Below, one piece after another: positions 16,951 to 25,550 of a stretch of DNA of 64,000 nt. The position numbers and the translations under genes are program-made. The stretch is from contig JAHBVC010000001.1 in assembly GCA_019637755.1 (NCBI GenBank), positions 496,001-560,000 on the forward strand, in the 5' to 3' direction. The notes below the pieces were generated by a model. The model was given only the letters and a program-made list of their open reading frames with translations, had not been told where the DNA came from and made no database searches. Each line of letters begins with the position of its first letter. Within the stretch, counting starts at the first letter, position 1. Source of the stretch: Anaerolineales bacterium. GTDB taxonomy: Bacteria; Chloroflexota; Anaerolineae; Anaerolineales; UBA11579.

Positions 16951-17041
16951 TGCAGTCCCTATATTGGCGTTCGGAATGCCCTAAGGGTACAGGAAAGTGC
17001 GGCGATTTGGCTTATCAATTTTTAGAACAAAGCCAGCCTAC

Positions 17042-17094
17042 TTGACTCAACCATTGATACGGGCTATACTAAATTCATCATAATAATCTGATTA
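17042..17094 (+). promoter_or_regulatory. Promoter and possible operator of the GntR-korAB operon
   Basis: TTGACT (17042-17047), a 17-bp spacer and TATACT (17065-17070) form a near-consensus promoter. About 14 bp downstream lies the inverted repeat TAAT-ctg-ATTA (17084-17094), where a bound repressor would sit in the early transcribed region. Confidence 0.65.
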
Positions 17095-17123
17095 ATACGC
17101 CTTTTTACTTGATCAGAGGCTTT

Positions 17124-17783
17124 ATGCTAAAAGACGCCGCCCCCTTCGACTTTATTAAATACCTTGCCAACGGCAATGGCAGTGATCGCCTGCCGTCACT
17201 GCAAGAATTGAGCGCGGAACACGGCGTAAGTATCTCCGTTTTACGTGAACAACTGCAAGTGGCGCGTGCCCTCGGCTTCGTGGAGGTGCGCCCGCGCACC
17301 GGTATCAAGCGCCTGCCCTACACCTTTGCCCCGGCGGTGCGCGAGAGCCTGTTCTATGCCATGGAGCGCGACGAGGCCGCCTTTGACCGCTTCTCGGATG
17401 TGCGCCGCCACCTGGAACGCGTGTACTGGTTTGAAGCCGTGCAGCGCTTGACGGCGGATGACATCCAGCACCTGCGTACCCTGGTGGCGCGCGCCGAAGA
17501 GATGCTCAAAGGCCAACCGATCCGCGTGCCGCACAACGAGCACCGCGAACTACACCTGGTGATTTACCAACACTTGCAGAACCCCTTTGTGATCGGCTTG
17601 CTGGAAGCCTACTGGGAAGCCTACGAGCAGGTTGGCCTGAGTTTGTACACCGGCCTGGCCTACCAGCGCAAAGTGTGGGATTCACATCACCAAATCGTGG
17701 AAGCAATTGCGGAGAAAGATTTTGTGCGCGGCCACCAGCTTCTGGTCAGCCACTTTGATCTGATCGACAAGCGTAACGAGTAA
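17124..17783 (+). CDS. GntR/FadR-family transcriptional regulator
   Basis: 219 aa. N-terminal winged helix (LPSLQELSAEHGVSISVLRE, residues about 25-45) and an FCD-type helical ligand domain (HRELHLVIYQHLQNPFVIGLLEAYWE and WDSHHQIVEAI), whose histidines usually bind a metal and a carboxylic acid. The ATG at 17124 has an AGAGG site; a TTG at 17109 is less likely. It lies 39 bp upstream of korA, so it probably controls its own operon in response to an organic acid (inference). Confidence 0.85.
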   Translation: MLKDAAPFDFIKYLANGNGSDRLPSLQELSAEHGVSISVLREQLQVARALGFVEVRPRTGIKRLPYTFAPAVRESLFYAMERDEAAFDRFSDVRRHLERVYWFEAVQRLTADDIQHLRTLVARAEEMLKGQPIRVPHNEHRELHLVIYQHLQNPFVIGLLEAYWEAYEQVGLSLYTGLAYQRKVWDSHHQIVEAIAEKDFVRGHQLLVSHFDLIDKRNE

Positions 17784-17822
17784 CGCCCAAACCCGGCGTC
17801 TCTAGTCAACCAAGGAGAAGTA

Positions 17823-19652
17823 ATGGCAACACCGCAGGTGCAAGAAACTCAACAACAAGGAACCGGAGGCAAAGCCGTAGTCAACGACTTTTCAATGACT
17901 GTGGCCACGAAGAACGGCTCCGGCAGCCAGACTTCGAATCTGACGCTGCTGCGGGCGCTGTTCAAGATGGGCATTCCCGTCTCGGGCAAGAACCTGTTCC
18001 CCTCCAACATTCAGGGCCTGCCCACCTGGTACACCATTCGCCTGAGCAAGCAGGGCTACCTGGCCCGCCGCGCCACGCACGAAATTGTGGTGGCGATGAA
18101 CGAGGACACCTTTGTTGATGACCTGGCGAGTGTCGCCCCGGGTGGCGCGTTCTACTACGGCGACCACTTGAAGTTTGAGATCAATCGCAGCGATATTTCG
18201 GTGTACTCCTTCCCGGCCAAGAAGTTTGCCAAGGAATCGAGCGCGCCGGCAACCCTGCGTGATTACGTTGCCAACATGGCCTACGTCGGTGTGCTGGTGC
18301 ACATGCTGGATATTGACATGGGCAAGATCCGCGAGGCCCTGGAGTATCACTTCGACGGCAAAGAGAAGCCGATCGCCATCAACATGGGCGTGATCGAAGC
18401 TGCCTACGAATGGGCCAAGACCAACTTGACCAAGACCGACCCCTACCGCGTAGAAGCGATGGACAAGACCGCGGGCTTCATCATGGCGGATGGCAACACC
18501 GCCGGCGCGCTGGGCGCCATCTTCGGTGGCGTGCAGTTCATGGCCTGGTATCCGATCACGCCGGCCTCCAGCGTGGCCGAAGGCGTCAGCCAGAACATCG
18601 ATAAGTTCCGCACCAAGGAAGGCCAGCAGGGCAAGACCTATGGCATCGTGCAGGCCGAAGACGAGCTGGCCGCCATCGGTATGGCGGTCGGCGCCGGCTG
18701 GTCAGGCTTGCGCGCCATGACCTCCACCTCAGGCCCGGGCATCAGCTTGATGACCGAATTCGTCGGCCTGGCTTACTACGCCGAGATCCCTGTGGTGATC
18801 TGGGATGTGCAGCGCGTTGGCCCCAGCACGGGCTTGCCCACGCGCACCTCGCAGGGCGACATTCTCTCCACCTACCTGCTCGGCCACGGCGACACGCAGC
18901 ACATCCTGCTGCTGCCCGGTTCGGCCAGCGAGTGCTTCGAGTTCGGCTGGAAATCCTTTGATATCGCCGAGCGTATGCAGACCCCGGTGTTCGTGATGAG
19001 TGACCTCGATCTGGGGATGAACACCTGGATGACCAAGCCCTTCGAATACCCCAACACGCCGATGGACCGCGGCAAGATCCTCTGGGAAGAGGACCTGGAG
19101 CAGTTGAAGGACTGGCAACGCTACAAAGACATCGACGGTGACGGTATCCCTTACCGCACCGCCCCGGGCAACAAGCATCCGCGCAGCGCCTGGTTCGCCC
19201 GCGGCACCGGCCACAACGATGCCGCCAAGTACAGCGAACGCAGCGAGGACTGGGAGCGCAACATGCAGCGTCTGCGCCGCAAGTTCATCACCGCCGCCAG
19301 CTATGTGCCCAAGCCGGAAGTGCTCGGCGATGGCAAAGCCAAGGTGGGCATCCTTTCCTACGGCTCGGCCGACCCGGCCATCCTGGAAGCACGCGACTAC
19401 CTGGCCGAGGGTGGCATCGCCACCGATTATCTGCGCCTGCGCGCGGTGCCCTTCACCGATGAAGTCAAAACCTTCATCGAGAACCACGAGCACATCTATG
19501 TGATCGAAATGAACCGCGACGGCCAGATGCACAAGATTTTGCGCCTGGAATACCCCGAGCAGACGATGAAACTGATCTCATTGGCCAAGCATGACGGCAT
19601 GCCGCTGACGGCCAAATGGGTGCAAGAAGCCATTGAGCTTCAGGAGAAGTAG
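17823..19652 (+). CDS. korA: 2-oxoacid:ferredoxin oxidoreductase, fused gamma-alpha subunit
   Basis: 609 aa. The N-terminal 190 residues are the gamma domain (PVSGKNLFPSNIQGLPTWY), fused to the alpha domain (MAWYPITPASSVAE, then EDELAAIGMAVGAGWSGLRAMTSTSGPG). With KorB it oxidises a 2-oxoacid, most likely 2-oxoglutarate, to acyl-CoA and CO2 with ferredoxin as acceptor, or runs in reverse. It has a clear AGGAG site and is followed by korB after 2 bp. Confidence 0.92.
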   Translation: MATPQVQETQQQGTGGKAVVNDFSMTVATKNGSGSQTSNLTLLRALFKMGIPVSGKNLFPSNIQGLPTWYTIRLSKQGYLARRATHEIVVAMNEDTFVDDLASVAPGGAFYYGDHLKFEINRSDISVYSFPAKKFAKESSAPATLRDYVANMAYVGVLVHMLDIDMGKIREALEYHFDGKEKPIAINMGVIEAAYEWAKTNLTKTDPYRVEAMDKTAGFIMADGNTAGALGAIFGGVQFMAWYPITPASSVAEGVSQNIDKFRTKEGQQGKTYGIVQAEDELAAIGMAVGAGWSGLRAMTSTSGPGISLMTEFVGLAYYAEIPVVIWDVQRVGPSTGLPTRTSQGDILSTYLLGHGDTQHILLLPGSASECFEFGWKSFDIAERMQTPVFVMSDLDLGMNTWMTKPFEYPNTPMDRGKILWEEDLEQLKDWQRYKDIDGDGIPYRTAPGNKHPRSAWFARGTGHNDAAKYSERSEDWERNMQRLRRKFITAASYVPKPEVLGDGKAKVGILSYGSADPAILEARDYLAEGGIATDYLRLRAVPFTDEVKTFIENHEHIYVIEMNRDGQMHKILRLEYPEQTMKLISLAKHDGMPLTAKWVQEAIELQEK

Positions 19653-19654
19653 CC

Positions 19655-20704
19655 ATGACGGATACCGTACAAATGCCCAACGTACAGCTCAACCTGGTCG
19701 GGCTGTCCAAGAACGATTACCGCGGCGCCCCCACGACCCTGTGCGCCGGCTGCGGGCACAACTCGATCTCCAACCAGATCATCGCCGCAGCCTATGAGCT
19801 GAACGTGGTGCCTGAGGAAATGATCAAGCTGAGCGGCATCGGCTGCTCCAGCAAGAGCCCGGCCTACTTCCTCAATCGCAGCTTCGGGTTCAACAGCCTG
19901 CATGGCCGCATGCCCTCGGTGGCCACCGGCGCCATGTTTGGCGATCACCGCATGCGCGCCCTGGCGGTAAGCGGTGACGGTGACACCACCAATATCGGCA
20001 TGGGCCAGTTCAAGCACATCATGCGCCGCAATGTGCCCATGGTCTACATTGTCGAGAACAACGGCGTCTACGGCCTGACCAAGGGCCAGTTCTCCGCCAC
20101 GGCGGAAAAGGGCCTGCGCCTGAAGTACCAGGGCCTCAACCCGTTCACCCCGGTGGACGTGGTGGAAGAGGCGATGGCGTCCGGCGCCACCTTCGTCGCA
20201 CGCTCGTTTGCGGGCGACGCCAACCAGGTCAAGGCGCTGATCAAGGCTGCGCTGAGCCACAATGGCCTGGCGGTGCTCGACATCATCAGCCCGTGTGTCA
20301 CCTTCAATAACGAAGATGACTCGCGCCACTCCTACGGCTGGGGCCGCGAGCACCAAGAGCCGCTGCACGACTTCACCTTCGTGCCGCGCGAGCAGGAGAT
20401 CCAGCTCGACGAGTTCCCCGAAGGCACCACCAAGACCGTAACGATGCACGACGGCGCCACCATCGTGCTCAAGAAGATCGACCGTGATTACGATCCCACC
20501 AATCGCTCCGCCGCCATGCGCCTAATGGAAGATGCGCGCAACGAAGCCGTTTTGCTGACCGGCTTGGTGTATGTAGAGCCTAACCAGCCTTCGCTGACCG
20601 ATGTGGCTGACCTGCCCAGTGACCGCGCGCTCAACCGCATGACCGAGGCCGACCTGCGCCCGGATAAGCAACTGATCGATGTTGCCAACGCGATGATGTT
20701 CTAA
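19655..20704 (+). CDS. korB: 2-oxoacid:ferredoxin oxidoreductase, beta subunit
   Basis: 349-aa thiamine-diphosphate subunit. LCAGCGH (Cys30, Cys33) belongs to the single 4Fe-4S cluster site of this subunit type; GDGDTTNIG (about 107-115) through ENNGVYGLTKGQ is the ThDP/Mg binding motif. No separate ferredoxin-like delta subunit is next to it, typical of the two-subunit KorAB form. Followed by a strong terminator. Confidence 0.93.
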   Translation: MTDTVQMPNVQLNLVGLSKNDYRGAPTTLCAGCGHNSISNQIIAAAYELNVVPEEMIKLSGIGCSSKSPAYFLNRSFGFNSLHGRMPSVATGAMFGDHRMRALAVSGDGDTTNIGMGQFKHIMRRNVPMVYIVENNGVYGLTKGQFSATAEKGLRLKYQGLNPFTPVDVVEEAMASGATFVARSFAGDANQVKALIKAALSHNGLAVLDIISPCVTFNNEDDSRHSYGWGREHQEPLHDFTFVPREQEIQLDEFPEGTTKTVTMHDGATIVLKKIDRDYDPTNRSAAMRLMEDARNEAVLLTGLVYVEPNQPSLTDVADLPSDRALNRMTEADLRPDKQLIDVANAMMF

Positions 20705-20724
20705 GCGGCAAGCGCACAAAAAAC

Positions 20725-20753
20725 AAAAAGGGCCTCGTTCGAGGCCTTTTTTT
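20725..20753. terminator. Bidirectional terminator between korB and the usp gene
   Basis: Stem ggcctcg / cgaggcc with a 2-nt loop, A-run before and T-run after; works for both converging genes. Confidence 0.88.
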
Positions 20754-20756
20754 ATC

Positions 20757-21599
20757 CTATCTTTCGCCTACTGGCAGCGGCACCACCAGCACCGGCACGC
20801 GTGCCTGGTGCGTGACCGCCTTGGCCACATTATCGATCAGAAAATCCTGCCAGCTGCCGCTGCCGTGGCGGCCAAGTACGATCAGGTCGTACTCACCCTC
20901 GTGCGCCTCGGCCAGAATCTCATCCACCACCAGGCCGTGGCGCACCTTGGGCACGACGTTCAATGGGGCTTGCGCCAGCAGTGCTACGCGCGCCGCCTGC
21001 AGCCACTGGCCTTCCTCGCTGCCCTGCTCGATCAACTGCTCAGCACTGGCGGCCAGCTCCCAGCCGCTGACTTGGTAGCTGGCACCCATTTGCGACATCA
21101 CATGCAATAAAGTGACCTCGCTCTCGGCGGTGAGCAGGCCGCCGGCTTGCTGTAGGAACACAGGCAGGGTGCGCAAAGTCTGCGGCCCGCTGTGCAAGAG
21201 CAGGATGCGCCGCGGCGGGCGCAGCGCCCCGCGCGCCAGCAACACGGCGCAGGGCGCATTGGCCAGCACGCGTTCGCTGGGCGTAGCCAGCAACTGCCCG
21301 AAGAAGGCTTCGGGCTTGCTGGGCGCGATCACCACCAGGTCCGCCGCATTCTCATGAGCGAAATGCACAACCTGTTCCGCCGCGCCGCCCAGGCTGAGCT
21401 GTAGGTTCGGTTGCAGCCCAAGAGCCTGCGCCTGCTGCCGTTGTGCTTGCAACGCATCCCGGGCGCTGGCACGCTCTTCCGGGCGCGCGATCACTTGCAG
21501 CAAGCTGCACGAGGCGCCTGTCGCGGCCACCACCCTTAGCCCATAGTGCAACAGTGCCTCATCGGCAGGAAGCTGGACGTTCGCGATGACAATATGCAT
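20757..21599 (-). CDS. Universal stress protein, two UspA domains
   Basis: 280 aa made of two tandem Usp domains. The second ends with the ATP-binding type signature GRHGSGSWQDFLIDNVAKAVTH; in the first the equivalent segment (APSKPEAFFGQLLATPSERVL) lacks the glycine-rich motif, so probably only one site binds nucleotide. It starts 8 bp after the transporter gene, with AGAGGG before the ATG, so the pair is one operon. Confidence 0.88.
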   Translation of the reverse strand: MHIVIANVQLPADEALLHYGLRVVAATGASCSLLQVIARPEERASARDALQAQRQQAQALGLQPNLQLSLGGAAEQVVHFAHENAADLVVIAPSKPEAFFGQLLATPSERVLANAPCAVLLARGALRPPRRILLLHSGPQTLRTLPVFLQQAGGLLTAESEVTLLHVMSQMGASYQVSGWELAASAEQLIEQGSEEGQWLQAARVALLAQAPLNVVPKVRHGLVVDEILAEAHEGEYDLIVLGRHGSGSWQDFLIDNVAKAVTHQARVPVLVVPLPVGER

Positions 21600-21607
21600 A
21601 AACCCTC

Positions 21608-22627
21608 TTACACCACCAGTAGAATCAAGGGGACCAAAAAAATCAGGGCAACAAAGGCGGCCAGGTTACGGTTGTGGCTGACCAACCACTGCACGAAGCG
21701 CAGCACAGCCTGCTCATAGCGAGCGTAGATCAAGCTCAATAGAAGAGCAGAAACCAACGAGATGCTGATCATCTCCACCAGCACCACGGTGAACGCGGCG
21801 GGGTTGCCCAGCAAGACCGCCGCCAGCAAGGTATCGACAAAGGTGGTGATGTTGGCGCCCATGATATAGGGGATCACATTCTCGCGGCGCACGAATCCGC
21901 GCTGGCTGAGCGGCACCAGGATCGAGATCGAGACGCTGACCGACATGGATACCAGCGTGATCAGCGCACCCAGCGCAAACATCACGAAGGGCCGATAGGC
22001 CAGGCGCGAGAGCTTGCCGAAGCGGCTATTCTTGAGCGCCTCGGTGGGCAGCAACTCATCGAACAGATGGAAGCTGAGCAAGATAACGCCCATGCCGACC
22101 ACAAACAGCATCCAGCCAGGCAGCCAAGCATCCAACCGGCTGACCACCGGGTCAAACAAGCCATCGATCAACGAAGTCAGCAGCGCCCCGCTCTGCAGTT
22201 GTACGCCATCCAACACGCCACTGGTGAGCAGCAGATAGCCCGGCAGCAAGGCGATCAAATAGGTGCTGCCAGTAACACACAAGGAGACCAGCCCCATGCC
22301 CAAGCTATCGGCACGGTTGCGGCCGCGCACCACATACACGAAGCCGATCAACAGCACCACCAGGCTGGCGCCCAGACGGCTACCGGTGATCATGGCAAAG
22401 GCATCCACGGCGCGCACCACCCCGGCATCGAGGAAGGTCAGCGCGGCGGCGGCCACCGGCGAGCCGCTCATCACGCCATAGGCAAAGAGCCAACCAAAGC
22501 CGAGGCTATTGGCAAAATTCTCGAGGGAGAAGGTACGTTGGATAAAGGGGCCCAGCTCACGCGCGCCGGCCTTCATCAAGCTGATGGCGAGGATGAACAG
22601 CCACAAGCTGAACAGGAACAGCAGCAC
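21608..22627 (-). CDS. PNaS-family (Na/phosphate cotransporter-like) membrane protein
   Basis: About 339 aa, eight or more membrane helices. Inverted-repeat motifs typical of the family are present: SGSPVAAAALTFLDAG in the first half and GANITTFVDTL in the second. The cargo is probably phosphate or another anion. Start uncertain: GTG 22627 is the only usable start codon, but the frame stays open upstream to a stop near 22711, beside a minus-strand TATAAT at 22716-22711. Confidence 0.8.
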   Translation of the reverse strand: MLLFLFSLWLFILAISLMKAGARELGPFIQRTFSLENFANSLGFGWLFAYGVMSGSPVAAAALTFLDAGVVRAVDAFAMITGSRLGASLVVLLIGFVYVVRGRNRADSLGMGLVSLCVTGSTYLIALLPGYLLLTSGVLDGVQLQSGALLTSLIDGLFDPVVSRLDAWLPGWMLFVVGMGVILLSFHLFDELLPTEALKNSRFGKLSRLAYRPFVMFALGALITLVSMSVSVSISILVPLSQRGFVRRENVIPYIMGANITTFVDTLLAAVLLGNPAAFTVVLVEMISISLVSALLLSLIYARYEQAVLRFVQWLVSHNRNLAAFVALIFLVPLILLVV

Positions 22628-22727
22628 CCGGCTGGCGGCGGCGATAGCCCGCGGCCAGCGGGCGGCAGACGCTGGCGGTGAAGGAGCATGCTTTGGGGAA
22701 GCGATGCCGAATTATACCGAGGCCCTT

Positions 22728-22855
22728 GCGCAGCCACGATGCGCAGCTACGCTGCGCGGGAGAAGGCTGCGCCTTCTCCATACGGGTACTGTGCGCAGCC
22801 ACGATGCGCAGCTACGCTGCGCGAGAGAAGGCTGCGCCTTCTCCATGCGGTTACT
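22728..22855 (+). repeat. Two 63-bp REP-like hairpin repeats (period 65 bp)
   Basis: Two near-identical copies (22728-22790 and 22793-22855). Each contains two stem-loops: GCGCAGC-tac-GCTGCGC and GAGAAGG-ctgcg-CCTTCTC. They sit directly upstream of the tRNA-Gly promoter. Confidence 0.85.
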
Positions 22856-22873
22856 CCCACCCCGCGCTAGCGG

Positions 22874-22879
22874 TATAAT
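22874..22879 (+). promoter_or_regulatory. -10 box of the original tRNA-Gly promoter
   Basis: TATAAT, 11 bp before the 5' end of the truncated tRNA-Gly copy. In the present arrangement this promoter reads into the integrase gene rather than into a complete tRNA. Confidence 0.55.
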
Positions 22880-22889
22880 CTAGGCTCCT

Positions 22890-22932
22890 CGCGGGTGTCG
22901 CCAAGTGGTAAGGCACTTGCTTCCCAAGCAAG
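22890..22932 (+). repeat. Left attachment site (attL), 43-bp direct repeat
   Basis: Identical to 30598-30640. It covers the acceptor 5' strand, D-arm and whole anticodon arm of tRNA-Gly; identity stops just after the anticodon stem. Confidence 0.88.
22891..22932 (+). pseudogene. 5' half of tRNA-Gly, cut by integration
   Basis: Matches the first 42 nt of the complete tRNA-Gly at 30599. The variable loop, T-arm and 3' acceptor strand are missing and are replaced by AT-rich element DNA. Confidence 0.88.
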
Positions 22933-22996
22933 CATTCGCTTTCTACCTCTTTCAAATCCCAAAATCAAACAAAACCACCGTAAAACAAGGTGGTTT

Positions 22997-23899
22997 ATGC
23001 TTTCAAACAAGAAAACGCGTGAAGAATGGGCACTTGCTTCAGCAGGTTTACAGGATGCTTATACGGACTTCATACTATCTCGTCAAGCAATTCTGTGCTC
23101 AGAGCAAACAATCAAATGGTACGGGTACACAGCTGGGAACTTCATAGGGTGGCTTAAGGAGAATAACGTAGGCCACCCAGCAGAGATACAGGCTAGGCAT
23201 GTAAGGCTGTTCTTAGCTGAACTGGTTGGCAAGGGGTTGAAAGACAGCTCTGTAAACGGCTATGCAAGATCTATAAAAACGCTTCTGAAATTCCTTCATG
23301 CGGAAGGCTACACACCTATAGAAACCAAGTTTTCAATGCCAGCGGTAGCAAAGAAGCGACTGCCAATCATTACTGCAGAAGAACTAAGGCACATTCTGGC
23401 CTCTACTGGCCTTCGCGATACGGCCCTAATCATGCTATTGGTTGATTCAGGACTAAGAAGAGCCGAACTGTGTGCATTGAATTGGGAAGATATAGATCTA
23501 GAGAATGGTGCAATTCAAGTTCATAGAGGCAAGGGCGGAAAGGCCCGAATTGTGGTAATTGGGGCAAAAACCCGCCGAGCATTGCTACGCTACCGAAGAA
23601 CGATTGAAGCCAAGCACAATTCCCCTGTAATACAAACAAGAGATGGCTTTCGCGTTACATTTGGTGGCCTGCGCTCAATTCTATTAAGAATCAGTAAACG
23701 CACTGGCATTCATATCACTCCCCATGCCCTAAGAAGAACTTTTGCCACCCTTTCACTTCGGGCTGGAATGAACCCCTTGCATTTACAGGGTCTATTAGGC
23801 CACTCATCTCTAGAGATGACCAATCACTATGTTCAGATGCTGGACGATGATCTGCAAGTAGCACATAGAACATTTGGGCCGATAGACAACCACCTGTGA
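22997..23899 (+). CDS. Tyrosine recombinase/integrase
   Basis: 300 aa. N-terminal SAM-like core-binding domain (about 20-105) and catalytic domain with Arg154 (SGLRRAEL), Lys in RGKGGKAR, His243-x-x-Arg246 (PHALRRTF), His269 (LLGHSS) and nucleophile Tyr278 (TNHYVQM): a complete active set. The ATG at 22997 follows an AAGG site; the frame is open further upstream, through attL to a GTG at 22895. It should catalyse integration into tRNA-Gly and excision. Confidence 0.93.
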   Translation: MLSNKKTREEWALASAGLQDAYTDFILSRQAILCSEQTIKWYGYTAGNFIGWLKENNVGHPAEIQARHVRLFLAELVGKGLKDSSVNGYARSIKTLLKFLHAEGYTPIETKFSMPAVAKKRLPIITAEELRHILASTGLRDTALIMLLVDSGLRRAELCALNWEDIDLENGAIQVHRGKGGKARIVVIGAKTRRALLRYRRTIEAKHNSPVIQTRDGFRVTFGGLRSILLRISKRTGIHITPHALRRTFATLSLRAGMNPLHLQGLLGHSSLEMTNHYVQMLDDDLQVAHRTFGPIDNHL

Positions 23900-24503
23900 C
23901 CCCCCCATTGCTACAGAAAATCTGAACTTCAGATTATGGTATCTGCTTGGTTGTGTAGACCGGGGGGCCTCTAGCATTTTCATTACCGCTTCTCGAGGCC
24001 AAATGGTGCATTTGAGGAGCAGAAGATGGATATTGCTCCTATCAAATTGCGCTGGCGATAGGTTGTATTGGAAGCATACAGGCCAAGTTCGCCTGCAATG
24101 GTTATCGGTGGTTTCTCGGTGTGGTTTTCGGGCCTATTTCGGGGTCGATTCGGGCTGTTTCGGAGCCGAAAATGCCAGATCCTTAGTGTTTTGCACCCAA
24201 TTTTATTGTGAAAATGCAATAAAGCCAAGCTTCCCGGGCACAAAAAGTAAGATTTTAGTGGCCTATAGCGTCTATATATAGCTAAAATAGGCACACAAAT
24301 TATTAAAATGGGTCATTTTCTCGAACTTTCAGTATAATTAATATAGAAGATTAAAGTTTAGCTTTTTAGGTTCGCCACCAATAACCACAGCGTAACTGTA
24401 TCCCAACGAGAAATTTAAAATAATAGCTTTTGCTGGGCAAGGCAGCTTATCAGCTGTATTTTGCGTTTAACTTACTTTTATTCAGGAGAATTATGACAAC
24501 ACA
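23900..24503 (+). other. AT-rich non-coding stretch with a possible HNH promoter
   Basis: 604 bp with no convincing gene; short frames at 23983-24294 (-) and 24003-24281 (+) oppose each other and look like chance. TATAAT at 24333-24338 could start a leader of about 160 nt before the HNH gene. In that leader AGGAG (24484-24488) stands before a five-codon frame, ATG to TGA (24493-24507), which overlaps the HNH start as ATGA. Confidence 0.5.
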
Positions 24504-24989
24504 ATGAATACTTTTATTACAAACAAAAATCTAGAAAGGAGATTTTGGTCAAAGGTAGACAAGGGAGCAATTGAAGAGTGCTGGAATTGGACAGGGGCAA
24601 AACAGACAAAGGGTTATGGATCCTTCGGAGTTGGTCCTGGAAAGACTCAATTAGCACATCGAGTGGCATACATGTTAAAGGAGGGGCCAATACCGCGTGG
24701 GCTAGTGATTATGCACATCTGTGATAACAGGCTGTGTTGTAATCCCAGACACCTTAAAGTTGGAACAATTGCGGACAATAATCATGATGCGATCTCAAAG
24801 GGGCGAAATGCAATAGGGGAAAGAAACGGAAATTCAAAACTTACAGAAGAACAAGTGAAGGATATTAGAAAGTTATACGGGACTGGGGATTATACGAACC
24901 GCCAACTGGCACAAATGTATAAAATGAGCGACAGTGCCATTTACTCCATTACTAAAAACAAATACTGGAAACTACCTCTTGCAGGGTAG
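24504..24989 (+). CDS. HNH endonuclease with C-terminal HTH
   Basis: 161 aa. The nuclease core runs AHRVAY (51-56), MHICDNRLCCNPRHLKVGT (70-88) and DNNHDAISKGR (91-101), the HNH pattern of phage and intron-type nucleases. Residues 113-158 resemble a helix-turn-helix (LTEEQVKDIRKLY...NRQLAQMYKMSDSAIYSI), as in homing endonucleases of this class. The ribosome-binding site is 15 nt away, better placed for a mini-frame that overlaps the start. Role in the element unknown: homing, packaging or defence are possible. Confidence 0.85.
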   Translation: MNTFITNKNLERRFWSKVDKGAIEECWNWTGAKQTKGYGSFGVGPGKTQLAHRVAYMLKEGPIPRGLVIMHICDNRLCCNPRHLKVGTIADNNHDAISKGRNAIGERNGNSKLTEEQVKDIRKLYGTGDYTNRQLAQMYKMSDSAIYSITKNKYWKLPLAG

Positions 24990-25550
24990 CCCACAACTAC
25001 AAATTTTCTGGCTAAACTAATACAATGCAATGCCTAGGCTGGAAATGACATATTAAGGGGATAGTAGATACTAGGACTACTCAACAAAGCTAGATGGGAT
25101 TGCACACTCCGTTGGAGGCGGTGGAACTCCGCTGTACCATAAGAGCCAAAACTATTCCAAGTAACCAAAGACACCACCATTCGCTGTAGCGATAGCTAGT
25201 GGACGTAGCGAATTCTGATGAAAAGTCAGAAGCCTTGTTAAGCAGCAATTGGAGAGGCATTTTATAAGCTATGGGGATGATCTCCCTTCTGGGTTTCCTC
25301 AGTTTCTCCCCTCTTTTAGTTCTTAAAGAGTAAGTCAAACGAGGCCATGAGCCAGGAATCCATCCTTCGTTTGCAAGGGTGGATTCCGTCTCCTACCATG
25401 AAGCCTGTTTACCGTTACTATCCCAAGGTTTGATAACAACAATATTTAAGATAGCTAAATTAGACGCACAATAGAGCAGAAAAATCACCATCAGATCTCA
25501 AGTTTAGTGGTTTTGTTGCTAGGTGGGCATAAAGCAAGTTCTACCTCAAC
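24990..25550. other. Non-coding stretch between HNH and RM genes
   Basis: 561 bp, AT-rich. It holds an imperfect inverted repeat ggaatccatcc / gggtggattcc (25355-25387), possibly a terminator, and the left copy of a repeat that flanks the RM gene (25493-25523). An 82-aa frame at 25090-25338 (-) has no visible ribosome-binding site or family match and was not called. Confidence 0.45.
25493..25523 (+). repeat. Short direct repeat left of the RM gene
   Basis: AGATCTCAAGTT (25493-25504) and, a few bases on, TGGTTTTGttgCTAGG. The same two blocks recur in the same order at 30498-30548 on the other side of the RM gene, there separated by about 26 bp. Confidence 0.5.

Noticed and set aside
22728-22855. 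CRISPR-like array
   Set aside because: Only two units, each internally palindromic and separated by 2 bp with no unique spacers; this is a REP-like repeat.
22890-22970. A second functional tRNA-Gly
   Set aside because: Only the 5' half matches; the T-arm and 3' acceptor strand are absent, so it is an attachment-site remnant.
23983-24294. 103-aa frame (-) and overlapping 92-aa frame (+) after the integrase
   Set aside because: Opposed frames of equal length in AT-rich DNA, no ribosome-binding site, no recognisable domain.
25090-25338. 82-aa frame on the - strand between the HNH and RM genes
   Set aside because: No start signal and no family match; composition like the surrounding non-coding DNA.
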